A DNA stretch of 7,365 nucleotides. Source: Prolixibacteraceae bacterium. Its GTDB lineage: Bacteria; Bacteroidota; Bacteroidia; Bacteroidales; Prolixibacteraceae. The DNA lies in assembly GCA_016930735.1 (NCBI GenBank), contig JAFGGF010000375.1, forward strand, positions 1 to 7,365, in the 5' to 3' direction. A program made the translations under genes and the position numbers. The notes below the pieces were generated by a model, which saw nothing but the letters and a program-made list of their open reading frames with translations, did no database searches and had not been told where the DNA came from. Below are positions 1 through 7,168 of this stretch, one piece after another (within the stretch, counting starts at the first letter, position 1; each line of letters opens with the position of its first letter).

Positions 1-74
1 ACTCTGCGTTTTCTCTGGTTGCTTTGTGGTTAAAAAAATTTGAAACCACAGAGAACGCAAAGTTCTCACAGAGT
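1..74. repeat. Imperfect palindromic CCACAGAG-type intergenic repeat
   Basis: Two 31-nt arms (1-31 and 44-74) are inverted copies of each other, matching at about 21 of 31 positions, around a 12-nt A-rich loop (32-43). The inner stem is strongest: CTTTGTGGTT (22-31) faces AACCACAGAG (44-53) with one G-U pair. The outer ends ACTCTG and CAGAGT also pair. The element touches the window edge, so it may extend to the left. From memory, AACCACAGAG/ACTCTGTG-rich palindromes recur between genes in many environmental bacterial genomes. That it belongs to a dispersed family here is inference, since only one copy is visible. Confidence 0.7.
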
Positions 75-151
75 TAAAGAGAATTATTTATATAAATCTT
101 TATTTCCTCTTTCCAAATATAATAAATAATTCTTAGATTATAGTCGAAATT

Positions 152-1390
152 ATGACGATATTATTGTCGTTTTTGAAAAAGACTATTGTGCATCTTGACC
201 TTGATACCTTTTTTGTGTCGTGTGAAAGGTTATTCGACAGCCGGTTGAATAACCGCCCTGTGTTGATAGGCGGAGTTTCTGACCGTGGAGTTGTGGCAGC
301 ATGTAGTTACGAAGCAAGAGTTTATGGCATTCATTCAGCCATGCCCATGAGAATGGCCCGGATACTTTGCCCTCATGCGGTTGTTATAAGAGGCAATAGT
401 GGAATTTACAGTAAATTTTCTGATCAGGTAACTGAGATAATTAAAGAACGATCACCGCTTTTTGAAAAATCATCCATCGATGAATTTTATATCGATATGA
501 GTGGTATGGACAGGTATGTTAGCCAAAGTTATCAATGGGCCAAAGAACTACGCGAAAAAATTATAAAAGAAACCCATCTTCCGATCTCTTTTGGATTATC
601 AATAAACAAAACAGTATCAAAAGTTGGTACAGGTGAAGCCAAACCCAATAATTGCATTGAGATTCCGGATGGTACAGAAAAACCGTTTCTTGCTCCTTTG
701 TCAGTAAGTAAAATCCCGATGGTTGGAGCCCAAACATATCGGTTGCTTCGAAGCATGGGAGTTGAAAAAATTAAGACTATACAGGAAATGCCTGCTCAGA
801 TGATGGAGAGTGTTTTGGGCAAAAACGGGATTATCATATGGAAAAAAGCACAGGGAGTTGATAATTCTCCGGTTGAACAATACCATGAACGCAAATCGAT
901 TTCAACAGAACGAACTTTTGAAAAAGATACAACCGATGTCACCAAACTTCGAAGTATTTTACATGCAATGGCTGAGAATCTGGCTTACCAGCTTCGAAAT
1001 GGTAATAAACTCACATCGTGCGTAACCGTAAAAATCCGTTATTCCGATTTTCAGACTCATAGTATACAAAAACGAATTCCCTATACTTCCCTCGACCATA
1101 CACTGATTGAAACCGTAATAGACCTGTTCGACAAAATTTATAACCGCCGGGTGCTCCTGCGCCTGATAGGTGTCCGTTTTAGTCATTTGGTCGGGGGAAG
1201 TTATCAAATTAAACTGTTTGAGGATTCGGAGAAACTAATCAAACTTTATCAGGCCATGGACAGTGTCAGGAATCGCTATGGTCAGGATGCAGTTAAAAGG
1301 GCAATTGCTATGGGGTCAAAGGCAATCGGTAATTCAAGCAATCCGTTTAACGGGCAACCTGCAGTAATTCCGGCACACAGGAGGGTTTAG
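152..1390 (+). CDS. dinB: DNA polymerase IV (Y-family translesion polymerase, DinB)
   Basis: This is a 412-residue Y-family polymerase that copies across damaged template bases without proofreading. The palm motif HLDLDTFF gives metal ligands D16 and D18 and the likely steric-gate residue F21. The second catalytic motif SSIDEF gives D110 and E111. The finger segment SYEARVYGIHSAMPM follows the usual DinB pattern. A little-finger domain occupies roughly residues 245-350, followed by QIKLF (352-356), which fits a beta-clamp binding motif, and a short basic tail. Length is normal for Bacteroidota DinB, somewhat above the 351 residues of the E. coli enzyme. The ATG at 152 leaves about ten extra residues before the conserved KTIVHLDLD, and no Shine-Dalgarno is visible, so the exact start is less certain than the gene. 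It lies 114 bp ahead of a DnaE-type polymerase on the same strand, suggesting a shared role in damage tolerance. Confidence 0.95.
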   Translation: MTILLSFLKKTIVHLDLDTFFVSCERLFDSRLNNRPVLIGGVSDRGVVAACSYEARVYGIHSAMPMRMARILCPHAVVIRGNSGIYSKFSDQVTEIIKERSPLFEKSSIDEFYIDMSGMDRYVSQSYQWAKELREKIIKETHLPISFGLSINKTVSKVGTGEAKPNNCIEIPDGTEKPFLAPLSVSKIPMVGAQTYRLLRSMGVEKIKTIQEMPAQMMESVLGKNGIIIWKKAQGVDNSPVEQYHERKSISTERTFEKDTTDVTKLRSILHAMAENLAYQLRNGNKLTSCVTVKIRYSDFQTHSIQKRIPYTSLDHTLIETVIDLFDKIYNRRVLLRLIGVRFSHLVGGSYQIKLFEDSEKLIKLYQAMDSVRNRYGQDAVKRAIAMGSKAIGNSSNPFNGQPAVIPAHRRV

Positions 1391-1433
1391 GGGATTGAAA
1401 AGATTGAAGGATTGATTTAACTAAATGATTGAA
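1391..1433. repeat. Degenerate ATTGA repeats after dinB
   Basis: Immediately after the dinB stop codon, ATTGA occurs at 1394, 1403, 1411 and 1428, mostly as GATTGAA or GATTGAT. The spacings are 9, 8 and 17 nt, consistent with units of 8-9 nt of which one has decayed. The block runs into the heptad array that follows. No function can be read from it. Confidence 0.5.
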
Positions 1434-1501
1434 TGAACTAATGACTATTAACTAATGACTTTTTACTTACGACTTTCTACTCGTTACTCATTACTCAAAA
1501 C
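1432..1501. repeat. Degenerate heptanucleotide tandem repeat, ten units
   Basis: Ten consecutive 7-nt units each end in AC, with the C at 1438, 1445, 1452, 1459, 1466, 1473, 1480, 1487, 1494 and 1501, so the period never slips. TAATGAC occurs twice exactly, and related units include TATTAAC, TTACGAC, TCGTTAC and TCATTAC. The approximate consensus is TNNTNAC. The array ends three bases before the dnaE ATG, so it makes up the whole presumed ribosome-binding region of that gene. Heptameric tandem repeats are known between genes in some bacteria, for example the STRR elements of cyanobacteria, but I cannot place this one in a named family. Confidence 0.75.
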
Positions 1502-1504
1502 TAA

Positions 1505-4441
1505 ATGCTACTAAATTGCCATACATATTACAGTTTTAAGTACGGGGCACTGTCTGTTGAAGAATTTTTAAAAGAAGTTTCTTCAGGAGGGTATTCTACA
1601 GTTGCCCTGACCGATATTAATAATACTTCAGCCTGTATAGAATTTACCAGGCGTGCCGATGAGTTTAATATTCATCCGGTAATTGGCATTGATTTCAGGA
1701 ACGGAGTTCAGCAGCAATTTGTGGGGATTGCCCGGAATAATGAAGGATTCCGGGAGTTGAATGAGTTCCTATCATCCCATCTTCATGAAAAAATGGATTT
1801 TGATCCGGTTGCCCCAAATTTTAAAAATGCATTTGTAATCTATCCTTTTTCTTCTTCTGATAAAAAATTAAAAGAAAATGAATTTCTGGGAGTCAGTCCC
1901 GAAGATTTGAAAAAACTTCCTTTTACAAAATGGAAAAACGATCAGGGGAAATTGGTAATCCTTCAATCTTCAACTTTCAGGAATAAAAAGGATTATAATT
2001 TACATCGGTTATTAAGGGCAATTGATAATAATACTTTGCTCAGCAAATTGCCGGATTCGGAACAGGCTTCACCGGGTGATATTTACCTGACAAAAACTGA
2101 GTTGTTGGTTATTTATTCTGAATTTCCTGAGATTATTAAAAATACCGGGCAACTTTTAAATAAATGCAGTTTAGACTTCCACTTTGGAGAAAATAAAAAC
2201 AAACGATTTTATACCGGTTCCGATGAAGAAGATTTTAAGTTACTCAAAAAGGAGTGCCTTAAAGGATTGAAATACAGGTATAAAAATCCGGATAAGCAGG
2301 TATTGGAGCGGCTCGATAAAGAGTTGAAAGTTATAAAAGAGCTGAATTTCTGTTCTTATTTCCTGATCAACTGGGATCTTGTAAATTATGCCCGCATGAA
2401 CAATTATTTTTATGTGGGGCGGGGGAGTGGAGCCAACAGCCTGGTAGCCTACCTGTTGTTGATAACCAATGTCGATCCGATTGAACTTGACCTTTATTTC
2501 GAACGGTTTATCAATCCTTATCGAACCTCGCCACCCGATTTTGATATTGATTTTTCATGGGTTGACCGCGATGATGTTACACGTTATATTTTTGAAAAAT
2601 ACGGATACGATAAAGCCGTCCTCCTGGGAACCTATATTACTTATAACCATAAATCGGCATTTCGGGAAATAGGGAAGGTTTTTGGTTTGCCTGATGAGGA
2701 GATTGTTGAACTTCAGAAAAATCCGGATCCCCGGCAGGCAAATGAATACGGGAAATGGGTAATCCAGTACAGCAGTTATATTTCAGGTTTTCCCAGCCAT
2801 TGCAGTATTCATGCCAGTGGAATTTTAATTACTGAAAAACCTGTAAGTTATTACACTGCCACAGAATTGCTTCCCAAAGGTTTTCCTTCAACACAATTTG
2901 ATATGCATATTGCTGAAGATGCAGGGCTGCATAAATTTGATATCCTCAGCCAGCGGGGATTGGGGAAAATTAAGGATTCACTTGAGATTATTAAAGAAAA
3001 CAAAGGAATTGAAATCGACATCAATGATGTTAAACGGTTTAAAAACGATTCAATTTCACAAAATTTATTGAGGCAGGGCAAAGCAATCGGTTGTTTTTAT
3101 ATAGAATCGCCGGCCATGCGGATGTTGCTCACAAAACTCAGGGCAGGCGATTATAAAAGCCTTGTAGCTGCAAGTTCTATTATCAGGCCGGGCGTGGCAA
3201 GTAGCGGCATGATGCGGGAATACATCCTCCGATTTCAGGATCAGGAGCGCAGGGAAAAAGCAAAACAGGCTTTGCCTGAACTTTATAAGATTCTGGAAGA
3301 TACTTATGGTGTGATGGTTTACCAGGAAGATGTGATCAAGGTTGCACATTATTTTGCCGGTTTAACTTTGGATGAAGCAGATGTGCTCCGGCGCGGTATG
3401 TCGTGGAAATTCAGGCAACGGAATGAATTCTGGAAAGTAAAAGAACGGTTTTTTGAAAATTGCCGGGCTAAAAGATACAAAGATTCAACTATCTCTGAAA
3501 TCTGGAAACAGATTGAAAGTTTTGCCAACTATGCCTTTGCCAAAGGGCATTCAGCCAGTTATGCTGTTGAAAGTTTCCAGGCTTTGTTCCTGAAAGCATA
3601 TTACCCATTGGAATACCTGACTGCTACTTTAAATAACGGCGGCGGATTTTACGGGATCAGCCTGTATGTGCATGAAGCCCGGTTGCATGGCGCACAGATT
3701 GAAGCTCCCTGTGTAAATAAAAGCGATTGGTTAAATAGGATTGAAGGAAAGACTATTTACCTCGGAATTGGATTTTTACATCAACTGGAAAGCGAAACGG
3801 GGGAAAAACTTCTGCAGGAAAGAAGCAGAGCAGGTAATTTTTTGAGTTTAAAAGATTTTGTAAGCCGTGTGCAGATTTCACTTGAACAATTAATAATTCT
3901 GATCAGGATCGGGGCATTCCGGTTTACAGGGATCAATAAAAAGAAACTGCTTTGGGATGCACATTATTTATTGGGGCATTCAAAAAAGACAAAAACAGAG
4001 CCAACACTTTTTAATCCTGAAGTAAAGGATTTTAAATTACCTGAACTCTGGAAGCATGAACTGGAAGATGCATTCGATGAAATAGAATTATTGGGTTTTC
4101 CGTTGATTTCTCCCTTCAGGATATTAAAAAATGAAAATCTTCCTGGAACAACTTCAAGAGAACTTCCTCAAAAAATTAATAATATCGTTGAAATTGTTGG
4201 TTACCTGATCCACCGGAAACCAACCCGGACAAATAAAGGCGAGGTGATGTATTTTGGAACATGGATCGACCGGGAAGGGCAATGGATCGATACGGTTCAT
4301 TTTCCTCCTTCCCTTAAAAAATACCCTTTTTATGGCCCGGGATGTTATACCATTAGAGGTAAAGTGGTTGATGAATTTGGCTTTATAAGTATTGAGGTGG
4401 ATTCGATAGAACGTCTCGAAAACAGGAATCTGGACAATTAG
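1505..4441 (+). CDS. dnaE: Short DNA polymerase III alpha subunit (C-family, DinB-associated, probably accessory)
   Basis: This is a 978-residue C-family DNA polymerase, against about 1160 for E. coli DnaE. The order is PHP domain (about 1-210), palm and fingers with GRGSGANS (305-312), PDFDIDF giving catalytic D347 and D349, KFDILSQRG giving the third aspartate D479, YGVMVYQE (601-608), FAKGHSASYA (678-687), a helix-hairpin-helix region (about 750-815) and an OB fold (about 894-970). The protein ends right after the OB fold, so the tau-binding C-terminal region of replicative DnaE is missing. The PHP metal site is eroded: LNCHTYYS has Asn in place of the first His, and TDINN replaces TDHGN. 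EPTLF (832-836), between the HhH region and the OB fold, could be a weak clamp-binding motif. The short form, the dinB neighbour and the eroded PHP suggest a translesion or mutagenesis polymerase and not the main replicase. This is inference. The start is fixed by the conserved LNCHTYYS, three residues in. Confidence 0.92.
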   Translation: MLLNCHTYYSFKYGALSVEEFLKEVSSGGYSTVALTDINNTSACIEFTRRADEFNIHPVIGIDFRNGVQQQFVGIARNNEGFRELNEFLSSHLHEKMDFDPVAPNFKNAFVIYPFSSSDKKLKENEFLGVSPEDLKKLPFTKWKNDQGKLVILQSSTFRNKKDYNLHRLLRAIDNNTLLSKLPDSEQASPGDIYLTKTELLVIYSEFPEIIKNTGQLLNKCSLDFHFGENKNKRFYTGSDEEDFKLLKKECLKGLKYRYKNPDKQVLERLDKELKVIKELNFCSYFLINWDLVNYARMNNYFYVGRGSGANSLVAYLLLITNVDPIELDLYFERFINPYRTSPPDFDIDFSWVDRDDVTRYIFEKYGYDKAVLLGTYITYNHKSAFREIGKVFGLPDEEIVELQKNPDPRQANEYGKWVIQYSSYISGFPSHCSIHASGILITEKPVSYYTATELLPKGFPSTQFDMHIAEDAGLHKFDILSQRGLGKIKDSLEIIKENKGIEIDINDVKRFKNDSISQNLLRQGKAIGCFYIESPAMRMLLTKLRAGDYKSLVAASSIIRPGVASSGMMREYILRFQDQERREKAKQALPELYKILEDTYGVMVYQEDVIKVAHYFAGLTLDEADVLRRGMSWKFRQRNEFWKVKERFFENCRAKRYKDSTISEIWKQIESFANYAFAKGHSASYAVESFQALFLKAYYPLEYLTATLNNGGGFYGISLYVHEARLHGAQIEAPCVNKSDWLNRIEGKTIYLGIGFLHQLESETGEKLLQERSRAGNFLSLKDFVSRVQISLEQLIILIRIGAFRFTGINKKKLLWDAHYLLGHSKKTKTEPTLFNPEVKDFKLPELWKHELEDAFDEIELLGFPLISPFRILKNENLPGTTSRELPQKINNIVEIVGYLIHRKPTRTNKGEVMYFGTWIDREGQWIDTVHFPPSLKKYPFYGPGCYTIRGKVVDEFGFISIEVDSIERLENRNLDN

Positions 4442-4475
4442 AATATATTTCATTTTTTAAAACAGATTTTAAATA

Positions 4476-4506
4476 TTGGTAAAATCTTTCTTTCAGGCTA
4501 TATTTA
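4476..4506 (+). promoter_or_regulatory. Candidate Bacteroidota-type promoter for the glycogen synthase gene
   Basis: TTG at 4476-4478 and TATATTTA at 4499-4506 are separated by 20 nt. The Bacteroidota primary sigma factor recognises TTTG near -33 and TAnnTTTG near -7 with about 19-21 nt between them. The -7 element matches at all positions but the last, and the -33 core TTG is present. Transcription would start a few bases after 4506, leaving a leader of about 40 nt before the ATG at 4551. In AT-rich DNA such matches also arise by chance. Confidence 0.4.
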
Positions 4507-4550
4507 GGAAATCAAGTTTGAATTGTTTTAACCTATAAAAAAGCCCGGAT

Positions 4551-6395
4551 ATGAAAAAGAAGAGTGAAATGAAACCTGAAGAAATTACAGAAGCACCGGT
4601 TTTTGCAAGTGATTTTTTGTTTGAATGTGCATGGGAGGTTTGTAACCAGGTTGGTGGAATTTATACAGTTATCCGTTCTAAAGTTTTATCAGTTATCAAC
4701 AAATGGGGATCTGAGAATTATTGCCTGGTCGGGCCTTATTTTGAGGATCAGGCGGCAGCCGTATTTGACCCGATTACCGATGAGGATGATCCGATTTTTA
4801 AAGCTGTACAAATATTAAGGAATGATGGTTTTGATGTTCATTATGGCAACTGGATTATTTCAGGCCGTCCCCGGACCTTACTGTTTAATCCATTTTCGGT
4901 TTATCCACGGCTCGACAAAATAAAATATGAACTTTGGGAACACCACGGCATTTCATTGCCTGCATCTGATAAAATGCTTGATGAAATTGCAGCTTTTGGA
5001 TTTATGGTGGAAGAGTTCTTTAAACTGATTTTCAGGGAGAACCTGATAAAAGCGAATGTTGTAACACATTTCCATGAATGGATGGCCGGAGTTGCAATCC
5101 CTGAATTAAGGCGCGAAAACCTGAATGTAAAAATTGTTTTTACCACCCATGCAACTTTGTTGGGCCGCTACCTGGCCATGAATGATTCAAAATTCTACGA
5201 TCACCTTTCATATTATGATTGGGAAGCAGAAGCCAAAAAATTCAATGTGCTTCCTATTGCCATGTTTGAACGGGCTGCTGCCCATGGAGCTCATGTTTTT
5301 ACAACGGTCAGCGAAGTTACAGCATTGGAATGTAAACACCTGTTGGGACGTGAACCCAATGTTATTTTACCTAACGGGATCAATATAAAACGTTTTGAGG
5401 CTTTGCATCATGTCCAGACAATGCACCTTGATTACAAAGAAAAAATCAATGAATTTGTACGTGGCCATTTTTTCCAGAGTTATTCTTTTGACCTGGATAA
5501 AACTCTTTACTTTTTTACTTCCGGAAGGTATGAATACCACAATAAAGGTTATGATTTAACCCTGGAGGCATTGGCCCGCCTCAACTGGAAAATGAAAGAA
5601 GCCAACCTCGACCGTACCGTTGTTACTTTTTTTGTTACCCGCCAGCCATATCATTCATTTAATCCGGGAGTACTCGAATCAAGGGCGAAAATGGAAGAAA
5701 TAAAAAATGTTTGTGAAGACATCCAGAAACAACTGGGAGAAAGGCTTTACTGGGATATTACTTCCAATAATGGCTCTTACAAATTTCCAGACCTGACTGA
5801 ATTGGTTGATGAATATCACCGGCTAAAATTGCGAAGGATTGTCCAGGGATGGAAATCTAAACACCTGCCAACCATTGTAACCCATAATCTGGTTGATGAT
5901 TCAAAAGATGATATTATAAACTTCCTGCGCACAGCAAATTTGGTTAATAATGCTCACGATAAAGTTAAAGTTGTTTATCACCCCGATTTTATAACTGCTT
6001 CTAATCCCTTATTCAAAATGGATTACAATCAGTTTGTAAGGGGATGCCACATGGGTATTTTCCCCAGTTACTATGAACCGTGGGGCTACACCCCGCTTGA
6101 GTGCCTTGCCAGTGGAATTCCTTCGGTTACAAGCGACCTGGCCGGATTTGGCGATTATGTCCTGAAAAATATTCCGAACAGTGCTGAGTCCGGAATGTAC
6201 ATTACTCACCGCAGGTTCAGGAGTTTTCACGATTCGGCAGAGGAAATGGCAAATATCCTTTTTGAGTTTGTAAAACTTGAAAGGCGTGACCGGATTGCCC
6301 TCAGGTATAAATCAGAAGAAGCATCTTTGCAATTTGGCTGGCGCAACCTCCGAAAATATTACGACGAAGCTTATGAACTGGCTTTAAAAAGCTAG
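4551..6395 (+). CDS. Glycogen synthase, GT3 family (eukaryote-like)
   Basis: This 614-residue GT-B glycosyltransferase resembles animal and yeast glycogen synthase (GT3), not the usual bacterial GlgA (GT5). GT3 enzymes extend alpha-1,4-glucan chains from a nucleotide sugar, normally UDP-glucose. Conserved landmarks are VGGIYTV (34-40), HFHEW (173-177), FTTHATLLGRYL, the GRYEYHNKG segment, HNLVDD, and FPSYYEPWGYTPLE, whose E509 and E517 match the Glu pair E510/E518 of human muscle glycogen synthase. Near the C-terminus RRDRIALRYK (578-587) aligns without gaps to the arginine cluster that binds glucose-6-phosphate in the eukaryotic enzymes. The N-terminal phosphorylation segment and long phosphorylated tail of GYS1 (737 residues) are absent. 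The ATG at 4551 is preceded by an A-rich stretch and opens with a short charged leader before the conserved FLFECAWEV. No other glycogen gene lies in the window. Cytoplasmic: no signal peptide or membrane segment. Confidence 0.93.
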   Translation: MKKKSEMKPEEITEAPVFASDFLFECAWEVCNQVGGIYTVIRSKVLSVINKWGSENYCLVGPYFEDQAAAVFDPITDEDDPIFKAVQILRNDGFDVHYGNWIISGRPRTLLFNPFSVYPRLDKIKYELWEHHGISLPASDKMLDEIAAFGFMVEEFFKLIFRENLIKANVVTHFHEWMAGVAIPELRRENLNVKIVFTTHATLLGRYLAMNDSKFYDHLSYYDWEAEAKKFNVLPIAMFERAAAHGAHVFTTVSEVTALECKHLLGREPNVILPNGINIKRFEALHHVQTMHLDYKEKINEFVRGHFFQSYSFDLDKTLYFFTSGRYEYHNKGYDLTLEALARLNWKMKEANLDRTVVTFFVTRQPYHSFNPGVLESRAKMEEIKNVCEDIQKQLGERLYWDITSNNGSYKFPDLTELVDEYHRLKLRRIVQGWKSKHLPTIVTHNLVDDSKDDIINFLRTANLVNNAHDKVKVVYHPDFITASNPLFKMDYNQFVRGCHMGIFPSYYEPWGYTPLECLASGIPSVTSDLAGFGDYVLKNIPNSAESGMYITHRRFRSFHDSAEEMANILFEFVKLERRDRIALRYKSEEASLQFGWRNLRKYYDEAYELALKS

Positions 6396-6518
6396 CCTTT
6401 GTATCATTTACTTATCGCAAAGCCCATTCCTTTGGAAGAAGGAAACTAATAATTTTTCATTGATCATAAACCTAAAACAAAATCCTTTTTTGGATGTTTT
6501 AAATCAAAAATCAATTTT

Positions 6519-7094
6519 ATGAATATATCAGAATTAAATATAATTATTCAAAACAGAAGGGCAACACCGGCCCAGTTTTTCAATGGGAAAGAAATTCCCG
6601 ATGATATGCTGAATCAAATCCTTGAAAATGCAAACTGGGCTCCCAACCATAAACAAACCGAACCCTGGAGGTTTATTGTTTTCAGAGGAGATGCAAAAGA
6701 AGATTTAGGGAATATGGTATTTAACCTGGTGGTTTCTGAATATGAAAAAGGAAATAAAGTTGATCCGGGTAAAGCTGATAAATTCAGGAAAAATGTTCAA
6801 AAAACCGGTGCTGTGATTGCCATAATTCTTAATCGAAGTGAGGATGAATTACTTCCTGAATGGGAAGAAATTGCAGCGGTTTCTATGGCTGTCCAGAACA
6901 TGTGGTTGACGGCAACTTCCATGGGATTGGCTGCTTTCTGGGCAACTCCGAAATTTATCAACCTTCTTGATAAAGTCCTGGAACTTGAACCAAGTCAGAA
7001 ATGCCTGGGTTTTTTCTATATTGGGAAAACAAATATGGATTATCCTTCGCCTGGCAGGGGTGACATGAATGAAAAAGTGAGATGGGTTGATTAA
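6519..7094 (+). CDS. Nitroreductase family FMN oxidoreductase, YdjA-like
   Basis: This is a 191-residue single-domain nitroreductase-fold protein. NRRATPAQF (12-20) corresponds to the FMN-binding RRS segment near the N-terminus. WAPNHKQTEPWRF (40-52) matches the APDHKxxxPW signature of E. coli YdjA (183 residues). The later segment with SMAVQNMWLTA and GLAAFW, and the closing LGFFYIGK, match the family core and the final strand. Members bind FMN, usually as dimers, and use NAD(P)H to reduce nitro compounds, quinones or other substrates. The physiological substrate cannot be inferred here. The ATG at 6519 is the natural start, six codons before the first conserved residues, with an A/T-rich leader. 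It lies 123 bp after the glycogen synthase on the same strand, so read-through is possible, but no functional link is apparent. Confidence 0.88.
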   Translation: MNISELNIIIQNRRATPAQFFNGKEIPDDMLNQILENANWAPNHKQTEPWRFIVFRGDAKEDLGNMVFNLVVSEYEKGNKVDPGKADKFRKNVQKTGAVIAIILNRSEDELLPEWEEIAAVSMAVQNMWLTATSMGLAAFWATPKFINLLDKVLELEPSQKCLGFFYIGKTNMDYPSPGRGDMNEKVRWVD

Positions 7095-7168
7095 AGAGTT
7101 CTTGTTTTCAAACATTTATTAAGCTAACCGGAAAGTGGTTGTAACATTTATAATAATAAAACACTGTT

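Noticed and set aside
1..74. Terminal inverted repeats of an insertion sequence
   Set aside because: The two arms are separated by only 12 nt and no transposase coding sequence is present, so this is a compact palindrome and not the ends of a transposon.
128..151. Possible operator or LexA-like palindrome just before dinB (AATTC...GAAATT)
   Set aside because: Only five bases pair across, with a mismatch in the arm, and no defined LexA box for this lineage can be matched. This is expected by chance in AT-rich DNA.
75..151. Promoter for dinB
   Set aside because: I looked for TTTG and TAnnTTTG with 19-21 nt spacing and found no acceptable pair. The leader is AT-rich and a promoter probably exists, but I cannot point to it.
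810..1207. Short overlapping open frames on both strands inside dinB
   Set aside because: They overlap the conserved little-finger coding region in other frames and have no family signature.
1432..1501. CRISPR array
   Set aside because: The units are 7 nt with no spacers between them. This is a simple tandem repeat.
4154..4453. Open frame of 99 codons on the minus strand at the end of dnaE
   Set aside because: It lies wholly antisense to the conserved OB-fold coding region of dnaE, and its translation has no recognisable domain. It is a shadow of the real gene.
6396..6518. Terminator or promoter between glycogen synthase and nitroreductase
   Set aside because: TTCCTT (6427-6432) and AAGGAA (6439-6444) give only a 6-bp stem, and the T-run starts nine bases after it. 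Candidate -33/-7 pairs (TTTG at 6398, TTCCTTTG at 6427) have the wrong spacing.
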